A stretch of 64,000 nucleotides of DNA from Flavobacterium swingsii (GTDB taxonomy: Bacteria > Bacteroidota > Bacteroidia > Flavobacteriales > Flavobacteriaceae): NCBI RefSeq assembly GCF_900111965.1, contig NZ_FOJT01000006.1, positions 124,001-188,000 of the forward strand, given 5' to 3'. Numbering within the stretch: the first letter of the stretch is position 1; every line of letters begins with the position of its first letter. The position numbers and the translations under genes were made by a program. Below are positions 7,739 to 16,839 of this stretch, piece after piece. The notes under the pieces were generated by a model. That model made no database searches. It was not told where the DNA came from and worked only from the letters and a program-made list of their open reading frames with translations.

Positions 7739-9520
7739 TTAATTTAAGATGATTTTTTGTGTGAATTCTGCACTCTCATTTGAAACTTTTACTAAATACA
7801 TTCCTTTTTCTAAAGAAGACAAATTCATTTGAGAATCATTACTCACTTGGTTCATTGTGAATACTGTTTTACCAGTAACATCTGAAACAACCACATTTAC
7901 AGGAGATTCTGTTCTAATCTTAACAATTCCATTTGAAGGATTTGGATACAATTTAATTTTTGAAGCTAAGCTATAATCGTTTGTAGATAGAGCTTGTGTA
8001 GCGATAGTAGATTGCATTACAATTTTACCAGCATCATTTTGTATAAATGCGATAACTTCTAAATCTGACATTTCTTCAATGTGTAATCCAGATAAATCAG
8101 CAATTAATGTAGTTGATGTTGGAGTATTGTTAACAAAGTTTACAGTGGTACCATTTCCATCAGGCATCATTTTCATTAATACATGTTTAAATGAAGTTTC
8201 ACCGTTAGTAGCAACATTACCCGTTGTTAATTTTTCAACTACTGCAACATGTATTTTATATGTTCCAGTTAGGTAAGGTGTAGCATTTACATTAACTGTC
8301 ATAGTAGTACCTACTAAATCTTTGGTTGCACTCATAGTAAAATATGAAGGAACTGTAAGTGCCGCATTTTGTGCTGTTTGTAATAATGCGGTACTACCAA
8401 CAGTTGAAACCTTTTTATCTATCAATAAGGTTGGAGCACCACTTATACCATAATATATTCTTCTAGTATTTACATCTGCAAAAAAATACGGATCACCAGC
8501 ACCTGGCCAATTCACTTGGTATGAGATAAATGAGTATTTACCATCATTTGAAGCGGTATTATAAAATGGTGTAAAAACATTTGTATTAAAGCTTGCACAA
8601 GGAGGACAAGTTGAACTTGAAAATTTCTCATATAATGGTAAACGAGGAGTAGTATTGCTTGCAACTGAAACTGCTTTTGTAATTTGATCATTTGAAGCAT
8701 TAGAATCTCCTGAACCACCATTTATATTAGATACCCATACTTTTAATGAATAATTCCCTGGTGTAGCTACCCATTGGTTTGCATGGTTGTAATTATATGT
8801 TGCGTTCGGTGCAATATTCAAACCTGTTATATTTTGCGTATATATTGTTCCAGAATCTGCCTGCCATTTTAAATCCATAGAGGTAATTGGTGTAGAACCA
8901 TAATTCTTAATTTGACCAGTTATCGCTTTCGATCCAGCTAATTCAATAGAATTAATAACAAAAGTCTCTAAAGAGGCATCAATTGGAGTAATTTGATCAA
9001 CGTTAATGTCATCAATAAAAATATTATAACCGTATTTACTTGTTCCTCTGATATTAATATAACGTGTTCCTGTTAGAGCGCCTGCAATATCAAAAGAATA
9101 ACTATACCAACCCTCTGCCGGAACAACAGGTGCTGCTGTAGTTAGCCTATTTACGGTACCTAAAAGAGTCCCACCTGCACCAGCTGCAGTGTGAATATAA
9201 ACATCTATTTTATCTAGTTCTGGTCCAGCAGGATCTCTGTACATTTTAAATTTTACTCTATAGGTTGCACCTGTAAAATTGATTGCAGGAGAAGACAAAA
9301 TAGCAGTTGTGTTATTAGCTAAATTATAAGAATCAAATTTTGCCATACCAGTACCTTCAAACGGAGAACATGTAGGAGTTCCTCCTGATGTTACTCTTGT
9401 CCAAGTAGTAGTAAGAGGAGTAGTCCAACCCAAGGCTGTATTAAAATTTTGTGAGTGTATTTGTGCCTCTGCCAGAAAAGCAACAAATAAAAAAATCAGT
9501 GTTAAAGTAATTTTTTTCAT
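7739..9520 (-). CDS. T9SS-secreted Omp28-like protein with choice-of-anchor J domain
   Basis: A 593-aa secreted protein. In order it has a signal peptide (1-20, AEAQ); an N-terminal jelly-roll of the choice-of-anchor J / MAM-like kind (about 24-180, QNFNTALGWTT to FIDDINVD); a CARDB-like beta-sandwich (about 185-285); a thioredoxin-like Omp28 domain whose CxxC is CPPC at 305-308 (YEKFSSSTCPPCASFN); and a C-terminal T9SS type A sorting domain (about 520-593, KLYPNPSNGIVKI to GMYLVKVSNESAEFTQKIILN). It is probably displayed on or released from the cell surface. The substrate is unknown. Like the Omp28-like lipoprotein at 1424 it joins a thioredoxin-like site to the cell exterior, within a region full of redox proteins. 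Confidence 0.82.
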   Translation of the reverse strand: MKKITLTLIFLFVAFLAEAQIHSQNFNTALGWTTPLTTTWTRVTSGGTPTCSPFEGTGMAKFDSYNLANNTTAILSSPAINFTGATYRVKFKMYRDPAGPELDKIDVYIHTAAGAGGTLLGTVNRLTTAAPVVPAEGWYSYSFDIAGALTGTRYINIRGTSKYGYNIFIDDINVDQITPIDASLETFVINSIELAGSKAITGQIKNYGSTPITSMDLKWQADSGTIYTQNITGLNIAPNATYNYNHANQWVATPGNYSLKVWVSNINGGSGDSNASNDQITKAVSVASNTTPRLPLYEKFSSSTCPPCASFNTNVFTPFYNTASNDGKYSFISYQVNWPGAGDPYFFADVNTRRIYYGISGAPTLLIDKKVSTVGSTALLQTAQNAALTVPSYFTMSATKDLVGTTMTVNVNATPYLTGTYKIHVAVVEKLTTGNVATNGETSFKHVLMKMMPDGNGTTVNFVNNTPTSTTLIADLSGLHIEEMSDLEVIAFIQNDAGKIVMQSTIATQALSTNDYSLASKIKLYPNPSNGIVKIRTESPVNVVVSDVTGKTVFTMNQVSNDSQMNLSSLEKGMYLVKVSNESAEFTQKIILN

Positions 9521-9691
9521 TTTTAGAAGTTAGTTGGTTAATTTGTATGCAATTATACAAAATGTTTTATACAATTGTTATAAAAACAAACTTATATTTA
9601 TCAAAAATTTATTTTTTTCATAACAAAGCCTACAAAAACATTGAAAACAGTAGGTTTTGTACTTATTTTCAATATTTAATAATTATTAAAT

Positions 9692-9724
9692 AAGTTGAAA
9701 GTTTGAAAGTCGTAAAGTCAAAAG
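9692..9724 (-). repeat. Periodic GACTTT/ACTTT repeat, copy 1
   Basis: On the minus strand this reads as short units of CTTTTGACTTTACGACTTT and similar, about every 7-9 nt. A second copy in the other orientation lies between hisB and hisH (62311-62344) and shares CTTTTGACTTTAC-R-ACTTT. Its function is unknown. Confidence 0.5.
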
Positions 9725-9863
9725 AATAACATCAATAAAAATAGTTTAAAATCAGTGCATTAGATAGTTTTATCCGATTTTAAAATGCGACATTATATTT
9801 TTTTGGGTTATTACTTACTTCCAATTATATCAGAACGATATATCCTTAAATTTGCAAGAGAAA

Positions 9864-9881
9864 AGTCATTAAAAGATGACT
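9864..9881 (-). terminator. Weak candidate terminator after the diheme cytochrome gene
   Basis: The 6-bp stem AGTCAT / ATGACT has a 6-nt loop and is followed on the minus strand by TTTTCTCTT. It is about 40 nt past the stop codon of the cytochrome gene. The short stem makes this uncertain. Confidence 0.35.
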
Positions 9882-9922
9882 CGGCTTTATGAGCTGCGAG
9901 TTTTGAAACTTATCAATTATGC

Positions 9923-11038
9923 TTAATCACAAGTTGTTAATGAGTTTATCCATTCTTCAATTAGTCGCACTCCTTCTTTGTGTTTAATTGTTCGACCCAA
10001 AGGAGGCATCATAAAGTTAGTATCTGTGGTAGTGTTTACTCGATAATGTAAAATAGATTGGGTATAATCTCCTATATATACAATCCTGTCTCGATATCCT
10101 ACTACTGAATGTTCTGCTGTCAAACAAACTCCCATGTATAATGGCGTTGTAGTTTGATTGAAAGAGAAACGTAAATTAAAATGATCTGCTTCGCCACCAG
10201 TTACATGACAATGTGAACAATTAGAATCAAAATACGAACGTACTCTTAAATTTAATGATTGTGTCGTGTCTTTATAATCTACAACAGATACTATTGAAGC
10301 AGGTAAATTATTTTCTAAGTAACCAAATTCTATCAGTTTATTTAATTGATTTTTTGTTCCCTCAGAATAAGAATAATTACTGTTTAGGTTTTGGGGTTTT
10401 ATTCCAATAGGAAGAACTTCAGTAAGATTATTTACTCCATGACATCTTTTGCAATCTAATGTTGTTGAAGGAATTTTATAATCAATGGTCTGTATAATGT
10501 TGTTCTCATCTTTCCAAGAAACAGGAGTTGTTGAACCATCAGTTTGTAAGAAAGCATCGCTTTGTTGGCTATCCCAAACATATTCTGCAAAAATCCAACC
10601 ATCAGATTTGCGAATCATCACGCGTGTTTCTATAATTTTTGTACTATTGTTTGGTTGTACGTTATTGTAATAAAAATTCTTTATAAGTGCTGCACCAACG
10701 GGCAAATTTAAAACATTCCCATCGCCATTGTAAGTTGCTTTAGCCCCTTTTGGTAACCAAATAAAACGCTTCTTTATAGCATAATCAGTAAAAAGTTCAC
10801 TGGTAGGTTTGTATGGAATAACTCCATAAGAAGGCGTAAGGTTTTTAATTACTCCTTCAAAGAATTTATAATCCGACAGTTTTGCATAGGGCACTTGTGT
10901 TAAATCGAGAATGACAGGAGACTCCAAAGCGACAGTAGGAACTATAGGAACATAATTATCATCATCGTCATTACATGAAATAAAAAATGGTAAAAAACCA
11001 ACTAATAAAACTACTATTAATCTTTGATAATTTACCAT
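9923..11038 (-). CDS. SO2930-family diheme c-type cytochrome lipoprotein
   Basis: A 371-aa exported protein with a lipobox-like FISC (Cys22) and an Asp-rich linker. Two c-type heme sites are visible: CKRCH at 196-200 and CSHCH at 274-278. The N-terminal part (LSDYKFFEGVIKNLTPSYGVIPYKPTSELFTDYAIKKRFIWLP) is the conserved opening of the SO2930 diheme cytochrome family. C-terminal Met-rich PNFMMPPLG-like sequence (TNFMMPPLGRT) could supply an axial ligand. The role is probably periplasmic or outer-membrane electron transfer; donor and acceptor are unknown. It ends the redox cluster and is only 5 bp downstream of dsbD on the same strand, so it is probably co-transcribed with dsbD, tilS and pabB. 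Confidence 0.85.
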   Translation of the reverse strand: MVNYQRLIVVLLVGFLPFFISCNDDDDNYVPIVPTVALESPVILDLTQVPYAKLSDYKFFEGVIKNLTPSYGVIPYKPTSELFTDYAIKKRFIWLPKGAKATYNGDGNVLNLPVGAALIKNFYYNNVQPNNSTKIIETRVMIRKSDGWIFAEYVWDSQQSDAFLQTDGSTTPVSWKDENNIIQTIDYKIPSTTLDCKRCHGVNNLTEVLPIGIKPQNLNSNYSYSEGTKNQLNKLIEFGYLENNLPASIVSVVDYKDTTQSLNLRVRSYFDSNCSHCHVTGGEADHFNLRFSFNQTTTPLYMGVCLTAEHSVVGYRDRIVYIGDYTQSILHYRVNTTTDTNFMMPPLGRTIKHKEGVRLIEEWINSLTTCD

Positions 11039-11043
11039 TTTTT

Positions 11044-13056
11044 TTATTTTTTAAATTTAGAAATTCCGTCTTCTAACCAAGTTTTGTATTCCTGAATGTT
11101 TGGCGTGTAAGGTACAGCTTCGTTTAATTTTTTTTCATTTAAATCTATCAAAACATAATATGGTCTTGCATTTGTACCATAGTTCAATCGTTGAAATTCG
11201 CTCCATTTCTGACCAACAGTCGTAACTTTGTTTCCCGTTTCTTTAGAAATGTATTGTTCATTTTCGGGTAACTCTTTTCTATCATCACCATAAAGTGAAA
11301 TTAATACAATCTCATTTTTAAGTATTTTTAAAACCGTTTCGTCAGACCAAACATTGTTTTCCATAACTCTACAATTCTGACATTGCTTTCCTGTAAAATC
11401 TATCAAAATTGGCTTGTTTACTTCTTTTGCATAAGCCAAACCTTGCTCATAATCTTCGAAAGAAACTAAATTATGAACACCCAAAACAGCATTTTTTGGT
11501 AATTCTGTCGTGTTGCTTGAAACTGTATTATTTCCAAATCCTTGTGGACTTTCGCTATAAGTACTTGGTGGCGGAAATGCCGAAATCATTTTTAGTGGTG
11601 CTCCCCAAAGTCCAGGAATCATATAAATTGTAAAGGATAATGTTATAACTGCCAACACCAATCGACCAACTGAAATATGATTTAGTGGACTATCATGCGG
11701 CAAGGTAAATTTACCAAATAAATATAAAGATAAGGCTCCGAAAATGGCAATCCAAATCGCAATAAAAACTTCTCTTTCTAATAAATGTAAATCTAAACCA
11801 ATGTCTGCGTTAGAAATAAATTTCATTGCCAATGCGAGTTCTATAAATCCAAAAACGACTTTTACAGTGTTTAGCCAACCACCAGATTTTGGCAAATTAC
11901 TAAGTAGGCTAGGAGCAAGAGCAAAGAACATAAAAGGTAAAGCCAATCCTAAACCAAAACCTAGCATTGCTATCGATAGAATTGTCGCTCCTCCATCAGA
12001 ATTTAATGAGGTTCCCATTACCAAACCAATTGCTGGACCAATACAAGAAAAGGAAACAATAATTAAGGTTAATGCCATAAAAAAGACACCAATTAATCCG
12101 CCTTTGTTGGAAGCATTATCTACTTTATTTGCAAATTTGTTAGGAATTGTAATTTCGAAAGCACCAAAAAAGGATATGGCGAATATTGTAAATATTAGAA
12201 AAAAGAAAATATTCAAATAAACATTATTGGATATTTCCGCAAAAATATCTCTATTTATTCCTTCTATCAAATGGAACGGAATTGTAATTAACACACAAAT
12301 GGCAACAATACAAAATCCGTAGAAAAACGCATTAAATTTCCCTTTAGATTTGCTTGTAGATTGTTTCAAGAAAAAACTAACCGTCATAGGAATCATAGGG
12401 AATACACAAGGTGTGATGGTAGCAAATAATCCTCCTAAAATTGATAACAAAAAGATAGACCAAATCCCATTATTTTCGCTTTTTTCTTCATTTTTTGGAG
12501 TAACAATTGGAGCGATTTCTTTTGCAATATCAGTTTTTACAGTTTCTGTTACTGCTGTAGATGAATCTATATTTTCAATAGCAATTACAGGTTTTGTAGC
12601 TTGAATTTCTGCTGATTTTGGAATTTCAAATTGAAATGATTTATTAGAATTAATACAAGATTCTTTACAAACTTGGTAATCTAAATCAACTTTTATGTTT
12701 TTTAAATTGGGATTTGTAACTTTTATTTTCTGAGTTAAAGTCACATTTTTCTCAAAATAAGTTTCATTTACTTCAAAAACATCATTAAAAGCAGTTTTTG
12801 TTTTACTTTCTTGAGTTTTCCCAACCAATTCGTAATCACCTTTTGTAAATTTTAACTCCGTTGGAAGTGGTCCGCCATCTGGTGTAAACTGTGAATAAAC
12901 ATGCCAACCAGCATCTATTTTTCCTTCAAGAATTAGGTTAAATTCTGTTTCAGATAATTTTTCAACTCGTGAGTTCCATTTTACTGGTTCTATAATTTGA
13001 GCTTGTGTACTTAAAAAAGTGAAAAATAGGAGTAAAGCTGCTAGTAGTTTCTTCAT
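11044..13056 (-). CDS. dsbD: Protein-disulfide reductase DsbD
   Basis: An inner-membrane protein that moves electrons from cytoplasmic thioredoxin to periplasmic thiol proteins such as TlpA. The 670 aa show the full three-part layout: a signal peptide (ending TQAQ); an N-terminal DsbD-alpha-like beta domain with the Cys pair VCKESC (about 25-150); a CcdA-like transmembrane domain of about eight helices (about 198-490) with ITPCVFPMIP and SFSCIGPAIG; and a C-terminal thioredoxin domain with GKQCQNC (Cys559, Cys562). It overlaps tilS by one base. The last 23 codons are duplicated at 1319-1387. It probably powers the CxxC proteins nearby. Confidence 0.92.
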   Translation of the reverse strand: MKKLLAALLLFFTFLSTQAQIIEPVKWNSRVEKLSETEFNLILEGKIDAGWHVYSQFTPDGGPLPTELKFTKGDYELVGKTQESKTKTAFNDVFEVNETYFEKNVTLTQKIKVTNPNLKNIKVDLDYQVCKESCINSNKSFQFEIPKSAEIQATKPVIAIENIDSSTAVTETVKTDIAKEIAPIVTPKNEEKSENNGIWSIFLLSILGGLFATITPCVFPMIPMTVSFFLKQSTSKSKGKFNAFFYGFCIVAICVLITIPFHLIEGINRDIFAEISNNVYLNIFFFLIFTIFAISFFGAFEITIPNKFANKVDNASNKGGLIGVFFMALTLIIVSFSCIGPAIGLVMGTSLNSDGGATILSIAMLGFGLGLALPFMFFALAPSLLSNLPKSGGWLNTVKVVFGFIELALAMKFISNADIGLDLHLLEREVFIAIWIAIFGALSLYLFGKFTLPHDSPLNHISVGRLVLAVITLSFTIYMIPGLWGAPLKMISAFPPPSTYSESPQGFGNNTVSSNTTELPKNAVLGVHNLVSFEDYEQGLAYAKEVNKPILIDFTGKQCQNCRVMENNVWSDETVLKILKNEIVLISLYGDDRKELPENEQYISKETGNKVTTVGQKWSEFQRLNYGTNARPYYVLIDLNEKKLNEAVPYTPNIQEYKTWLEDGISKFKK
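11045..11113 (-). repeat. Right copy of the 69-bp direct repeat (dsbD 3' end)
   Basis: The last codons of the intact dsbD gene, 65/69 identical to 1319-1387 in the same orientation. The two copies bracket 9.66 kb. Confidence 0.8.
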
Positions 13057-14366
13057 TATAATAATTCTAATTGTATACTATTTTTGGTTGTTTTATTTGC
13101 TATAAATCTTTGGTCTGCTCGTTTTCCAATTACCCAAACAATTTGATTGTTGGAACATAAAAGCCAAGTTTTTTCTTTTTCTATCAATGACATTTTTTCG
13201 TCTTTAAAGTACTTACTCAACTTTTTTTTGCCATTCATTCCCGATGGATAAAAAGAATCACCTTCGCTCCATTTTCTTATTGTTAATGGAAATTGTAATA
13301 AATCTTCATTCACAAATATAATTGAATTATTAGGAGCAAAAATGTCATTTACTTTACAAATATATAAATTTAAGGGAATTTTAACTTCTTTTTGTTCTTT
13401 TTCGATAAAATAGACTTCATTTTCTAATTCTTTTATTTCTTCTAAAATTAAAAAATCTCGGTTTTTTAGTAATCGATAATTTTTTGAAAATATTTGTTTT
13501 CCTGATTGAGATTCGACTAAATTATAAATATCCTCCCAAGCTGTAAAATCATATTCTCGCAACCATTGGTACAAATAGGATTTGTAATTGGGTAATTGAT
13601 TCAGTTTTTTTAAATCAAAGGAAATTATATCATTATCTTCTTGTACTACTTGTTGATAAATCATAATCGAAGCATCTTCGACCATAATTTGTGATTCTTG
13701 CAAATAATTTTGTGTCTTTTGGAAGGAATCCAAAAAATTAGGATTCAATTCTTTTAATATTGGAATCAAATCATGACGAATTTTATTTCTCAAATATTTA
13801 TCGGAAGCATTGCTCGAATCTTCTCTCCATTTTAGGTTGTTTACTTTGGCATATTCTTCTATTTCCGAACGAGAAAATGGTAATAATGGACGAATAATTT
13901 GTTCGTTTTGTTCAGGAATTCCTGTCAATCCATCTAAACCTGTTCCTCGAGTTAGATTTATGATAAAAGTTTCCAGATTATCATCAGCATGGTGCGCAGT
14001 AAGAATAAAATCGAAATTTTCGGTCTCTAACAATTCATAAAACCAATTGTAGCGAAGTTCTCGAGCGGCAATTTGAGTTGATAATTTATAATCTTTAGCA
14101 AAATTCTCAGTATCAAAAAGCGTTACAAACACTTCAATATTATGAGTAGAAGCATAATCTTGAACAAATTGCTGATCGCCAAAACTCTCTAAACCACGCA
14201 ACTGGAAATTACAATGCGCAATGGCAATATTATAATTCAGTTCCTGAAATAAATGCAATAGTATCATACTGTCAATTCCTCCGCTTGTGGCCAAAAGAAG
14301 TTTTTTCTCCTTCAGAAAAGGAAAATTTTTAGATAGATGATTTTGTAGTTTTAAAAGCATTTTCAA
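13056..14366 (-). CDS. tilS: tRNA(Ile)-lysidine synthetase TilS
   Basis: Modifies C34 of the CAU anticodon of a tRNA-Ile to lysidine, so that the tRNA reads AUA and is charged with Ile. It has the PP-loop ATPase motif SGGIDS at residues 28-33, the AHCNFQLRG and LTAHHADDNLET segments typical of the catalytic N-terminal domain (to about 220), and a C-terminal TilS domain (IRKWSEGDSFYPSGMNGKKKLSKYFKDEK). Its 436 aa are a usual length. ATG codons at 14366 and 14360 are both usable starts. It is the second gene of a minus-strand run pabB-tilS-dsbD, overlapping dsbD by one base. Confidence 0.93.
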   Translation of the reverse strand: MKMLLKLQNHLSKNFPFLKEKKLLLATSGGIDSMILLHLFQELNYNIAIAHCNFQLRGLESFGDQQFVQDYASTHNIEVFVTLFDTENFAKDYKLSTQIAARELRYNWFYELLETENFDFILTAHHADDNLETFIINLTRGTGLDGLTGIPEQNEQIIRPLLPFSRSEIEEYAKVNNLKWREDSSNASDKYLRNKIRHDLIPILKELNPNFLDSFQKTQNYLQESQIMVEDASIMIYQQVVQEDNDIISFDLKKLNQLPNYKSYLYQWLREYDFTAWEDIYNLVESQSGKQIFSKNYRLLKNRDFLILEEIKELENEVYFIEKEQKEVKIPLNLYICKVNDIFAPNNSIIFVNEDLLQFPLTIRKWSEGDSFYPSGMNGKKKLSKYFKDEKMSLIEKEKTWLLCSNNQIVWVIGKRADQRFIANKTTKNSIQLELL

Positions 14367-14381
14367 AAGTAATTATTTAAT

Positions 14382-15668
14382 TTAACTTAATACTTCTAAC
14401 ATGGCTTTAGCTTTTAACAAACATTCTTCATATTCATTTTCAGGAATTGAGCCAGCAGTAATGGCGCTTCCAACAGAAAAAGAAACATATTTTTCTTCCG
14501 AATTATGTAAAATACTACGAATCACGACATTAAAATCGAAATCGCCAGTAGGAGTGAAGTAACCCAATGCGCCACTGTACAAACCACGTTTTGTTTCTTC
14601 TAATTCTTCAATAATTTTCATTGCCGAAATTTTTGGAGCACCAGTCATACTTCCCATAGGGAAAGTAGTTTTCAGAATATCAATCGGAGAAGTTGTGTGA
14701 GAAACTTCCGAAACAACTGTTGAAATCATATGATGAACTTGTTTGAAAGTATAAATTTTGCACAATTCAGCAACTTGAACAGAACCTTTTGTGGCGGTAT
14801 GTGATAAATCGTTTCGAACCAAATCGACAATCATCACATTTTCCGAGCGTTCTTTAGGGTTTTGTGATAATTCTAGTTTCGATTTTTCGTCTTCAATAAC
14901 ATCAGAAAATCGTTTTGAAGTTCCTTTTATAGGTTGCGAAATTATTTTTGTTTCTTCTTTTCGTAAATAACGCTCTGGCGATGCCGAAAGCAAATAATTT
15001 GTATTGTTTTTGAAAAACACAGAAAAGGGTGGTTCCGAAATTGTATTCAGTTTAGTATAAATTTCTAATGGATTTATTACGACATTTTCGGCAAAAAACT
15101 CCATACAAAAATTAGCTTCATAAATATCGCCACGATTGATATGTGTTAGCATTGTGCCAACTTTTTCTAAATATTTTTCTTTAGAAATTTGTTGTTCAAT
15201 TTTGATATTAACATCACTAATGTCTTTTGATTCTTTACTTTGGATTATTTCTTCAAAATCATCTTCAACTTCATCATCACACATATTTAGGTATTGAATT
15301 TCGAGCTGATTTCCTTTCAATAAAAATATTTTTTTAGGCTGAAAGAAAAACAAATCAGGAAAATGCAAACCATCATAATTTTTAGAAAATAAATCTTCGG
15401 TATTGTTTTTTAAATCATACGATAAATAACCAAAAAGCCAATCTCGTGTTTGCGATTGGTATTGTTTTAAATATTCAAAAGCGTTGTAATAGTCAGTTTT
15501 TATTGATGTAAAAGCATCTACAGCCAAAACACAATCGTAGCCGGAATATTCTTGCGGATAATTATTACTGTCTAGAAAAACAACTTCTCTAAACTGATTT
15601 CCCCAAGCTAAAAGTTGCTTTTTAAATAAAATTGGATCTTGTAAATCCTTAAAAATAGATGTTCTCAA
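14382..15668 (-). CDS. pabB: Aminodeoxychorismate synthase component I
   Basis: Converts chorismate plus ammonia or glutamine nitrogen to 4-amino-4-deoxychorismate for folate synthesis. The chorismate-binding fold is recognised by NRGDIYEANFCMEF, RNDLSHTATKGSVQV and FPMGSMTGAPKISAMKIIEE. The motif PIKGT (Lys248) separates aminodeoxychorismate synthases from anthranilate synthases, which have PIAGT; the Lys forms the covalent intermediate. The 428-aa length fits a stand-alone PabB without a fused lyase. It heads the run pabB-tilS-dsbD-cytochrome. Confidence 0.88.
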   Translation of the reverse strand: MRTSIFKDLQDPILFKKQLLAWGNQFREVVFLDSNNYPQEYSGYDCVLAVDAFTSIKTDYYNAFEYLKQYQSQTRDWLFGYLSYDLKNNTEDLFSKNYDGLHFPDLFFFQPKKIFLLKGNQLEIQYLNMCDDEVEDDFEEIIQSKESKDISDVNIKIEQQISKEKYLEKVGTMLTHINRGDIYEANFCMEFFAENVVINPLEIYTKLNTISEPPFSVFFKNNTNYLLSASPERYLRKEETKIISQPIKGTSKRFSDVIEDEKSKLELSQNPKERSENVMIVDLVRNDLSHTATKGSVQVAELCKIYTFKQVHHMISTVVSEVSHTTSPIDILKTTFPMGSMTGAPKISAMKIIEELEETKRGLYSGALGYFTPTGDFDFNVVIRSILHNSEEKYVSFSVGSAITAGSIPENEYEECLLKAKAMLEVLS

Positions 15669-15845
15669 ATCGAAAATGAATATTTAACAAAATTACAACA
15701 TTTTACCTGTAATGAATCAAAGTTTTTGGCACAGTTTTTAGTACAGCTAGAATTATGTATTAACAAATAAATTCATATTAAATTATTGATTGAAAACTAC
15801 CTTCAAAATTCTTTTTTAAAACAGTAACCTCAATTAATATTAAAT

Positions 15846-16760
15846 ATGAAAATCATGAAAAAAACTCCAACAATCGGCTTGGCATTATTACTGGTAGCTA
15901 TTGCTTATTCTTGCAAAGATGGAGCTGCAGAATCACCAACTACCGAAGAATCTGCTTCTGCAATGGAAGAATCAATCGATGCAAAAGCAGCAACATCTTC
16001 ATCGGCAGCAGTCGAACCCAAGAATTCTAAAAGAAAATTTGTTAGAACGGCCGACATTAAATTTAAAGTAAAAAACGTCCCGAAATCGACTTATGCCATT
16101 GAAGATGCGACGACAAAATTTGGTGGTTTTGTAACCTATACAAACCTGGAAAGCAACGTTTCTAGCAAAGACGAAACCAAGGTAAGTCAAGACAGTACGC
16201 TGGTTACCACAAAATTTACGGTCGAAAATAATATTACCATTAGAGTTCCCAATGCTCGATTGGATACGGTCATAAAAACCATTGCAAAACAAATAGATTT
16301 TCTCGATTTTCGAGTTATAAAAGCTGACGATGTTACTTTACAAATGTTATCGAATCAAATGGCGCAAAACAGAAGCAATAATTCCGAGAAAAGAATCGAA
16401 AAAGCGATTGATGATAAAGGCAAAAAATTAAATAATATTATCGATGCCGAAGATCATTTAGATGATAAAAAAGAACAAAATGATGCTAGCAAACTCGAAA
16501 ATTTATCATTGAAAGATCAAGTGAATTTTAGCACATTAACATTACAAATTTACCAACGAGAAGCCGTAAAACAAGAAATGGTTGCGAATGAAAAAAGTAT
16601 AAACGCATATCGTCCCAACATTGGTTTGCAAATTTGGGATAGCTTAAAAACTGGCTGGTTTATGCTTGAAGCCATTATTGCATTTGTCGTACAATTATGG
16701 GGAATCGCCTTAATTGCAATTTTGGGTTATTTTGGATATAAGAAATACTTTAAAAAATAA
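15846..16760 (+). CDS. DUF4349 domain lipoprotein
   Basis: A 304-aa predicted lipoprotein (AYSC, Cys23 from the first Met; an ATG at 15855 would be as good a start). The low-complexity Ala/Ser/Glu linker (25-60) is followed by the DUF4349 domain, with KRKFVRTADIKFKVKNVPKSTYAIEDATTKFGGFV, a predicted coiled coil (about 175-215) and TLTLQIYQRE, and ending with one transmembrane helix (about 275-297) and a basic tail. It is probably an envelope protein anchored at both ends; the function of the domain is unknown. It is transcribed alone and followed by a palindromic repeat and a terminator. Confidence 0.85.
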   Translation: MKIMKKTPTIGLALLLVAIAYSCKDGAAESPTTEESASAMEESIDAKAATSSSAAVEPKNSKRKFVRTADIKFKVKNVPKSTYAIEDATTKFGGFVTYTNLESNVSSKDETKVSQDSTLVTTKFTVENNITIRVPNARLDTVIKTIAKQIDFLDFRVIKADDVTLQMLSNQMAQNRSNNSEKRIEKAIDDKGKKLNNIIDAEDHLDDKKEQNDASKLENLSLKDQVNFSTLTLQIYQREAVKQEMVANEKSINAYRPNIGLQIWDSLKTGWFMLEAIIAFVVQLWGIALIAILGYFGYKKYFKK

Positions 16761-16761
16761 A

Positions 16762-16827
16762 CCTTTTTGTCTTCCTGAGCGGAGTCGAAGGACAAAAAGG
16801 TTTCGACTCCGCTCAACCAGACAAAAA
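16762..16827. repeat. GAGCGGAGTCGAA palindromic intergenic element
   Basis: The perfect 14-bp arms TGAGCGGAGTCGAA / TTCGACTCCGCTCA (16776-16789 with 16802-16815) extend after a 3-nt internal mismatch by TTTTTGTCT / AGACAAAAA. A second pairing, CCTTTTTGTC (16762-16771) with GACAAAAAGG (16791-16800), interlocks with the first, so the two hairpins compete. I recall GAGCGGAGTCGAAGG palindromes as scattered intergenic elements in many Bacteroidota genomes. It is not a standard terminator, since no T run follows directly. Confidence 0.75.
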
Positions 16828-16839
16828 TGTAAAAGCTAT

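Larger units (their letters stand above)
9521..9922. other. Gene-free AT-rich interval
   Basis: This 402-bp interval between two minus-strand genes has no supported gene. It contains a periodic GACTTT-type repeat (9692-9724), a weak terminator-like hairpin near 9864-9881, and the isolated box TAAATTTG at 9847-9854, which has no matching upstream TTG. The part nearest 9520 presumably carries the promoter of the T9SS gene. Confidence 0.5.

Noticed and set aside
9847..9922. Possible small RNA starting after the TAAATTTG box
   Set aside because: No upstream TTG at a usable spacing and no terminator on the plus strand before the convergent cytochrome gene.
1388..11044. Integrative mobile element with integrase between the dsbD repeats
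   Set aside because: The bracketing repeats suggest it, but no integrase, transposase, relaxase or phage gene is present in the interval, so a mobile element was not annotated.
11409..12604. Plus-strand open frames inside dsbD
   Set aside because: They are antisense to a well-conserved membrane protein gene and mirror its codon pattern; no independent coding evidence.
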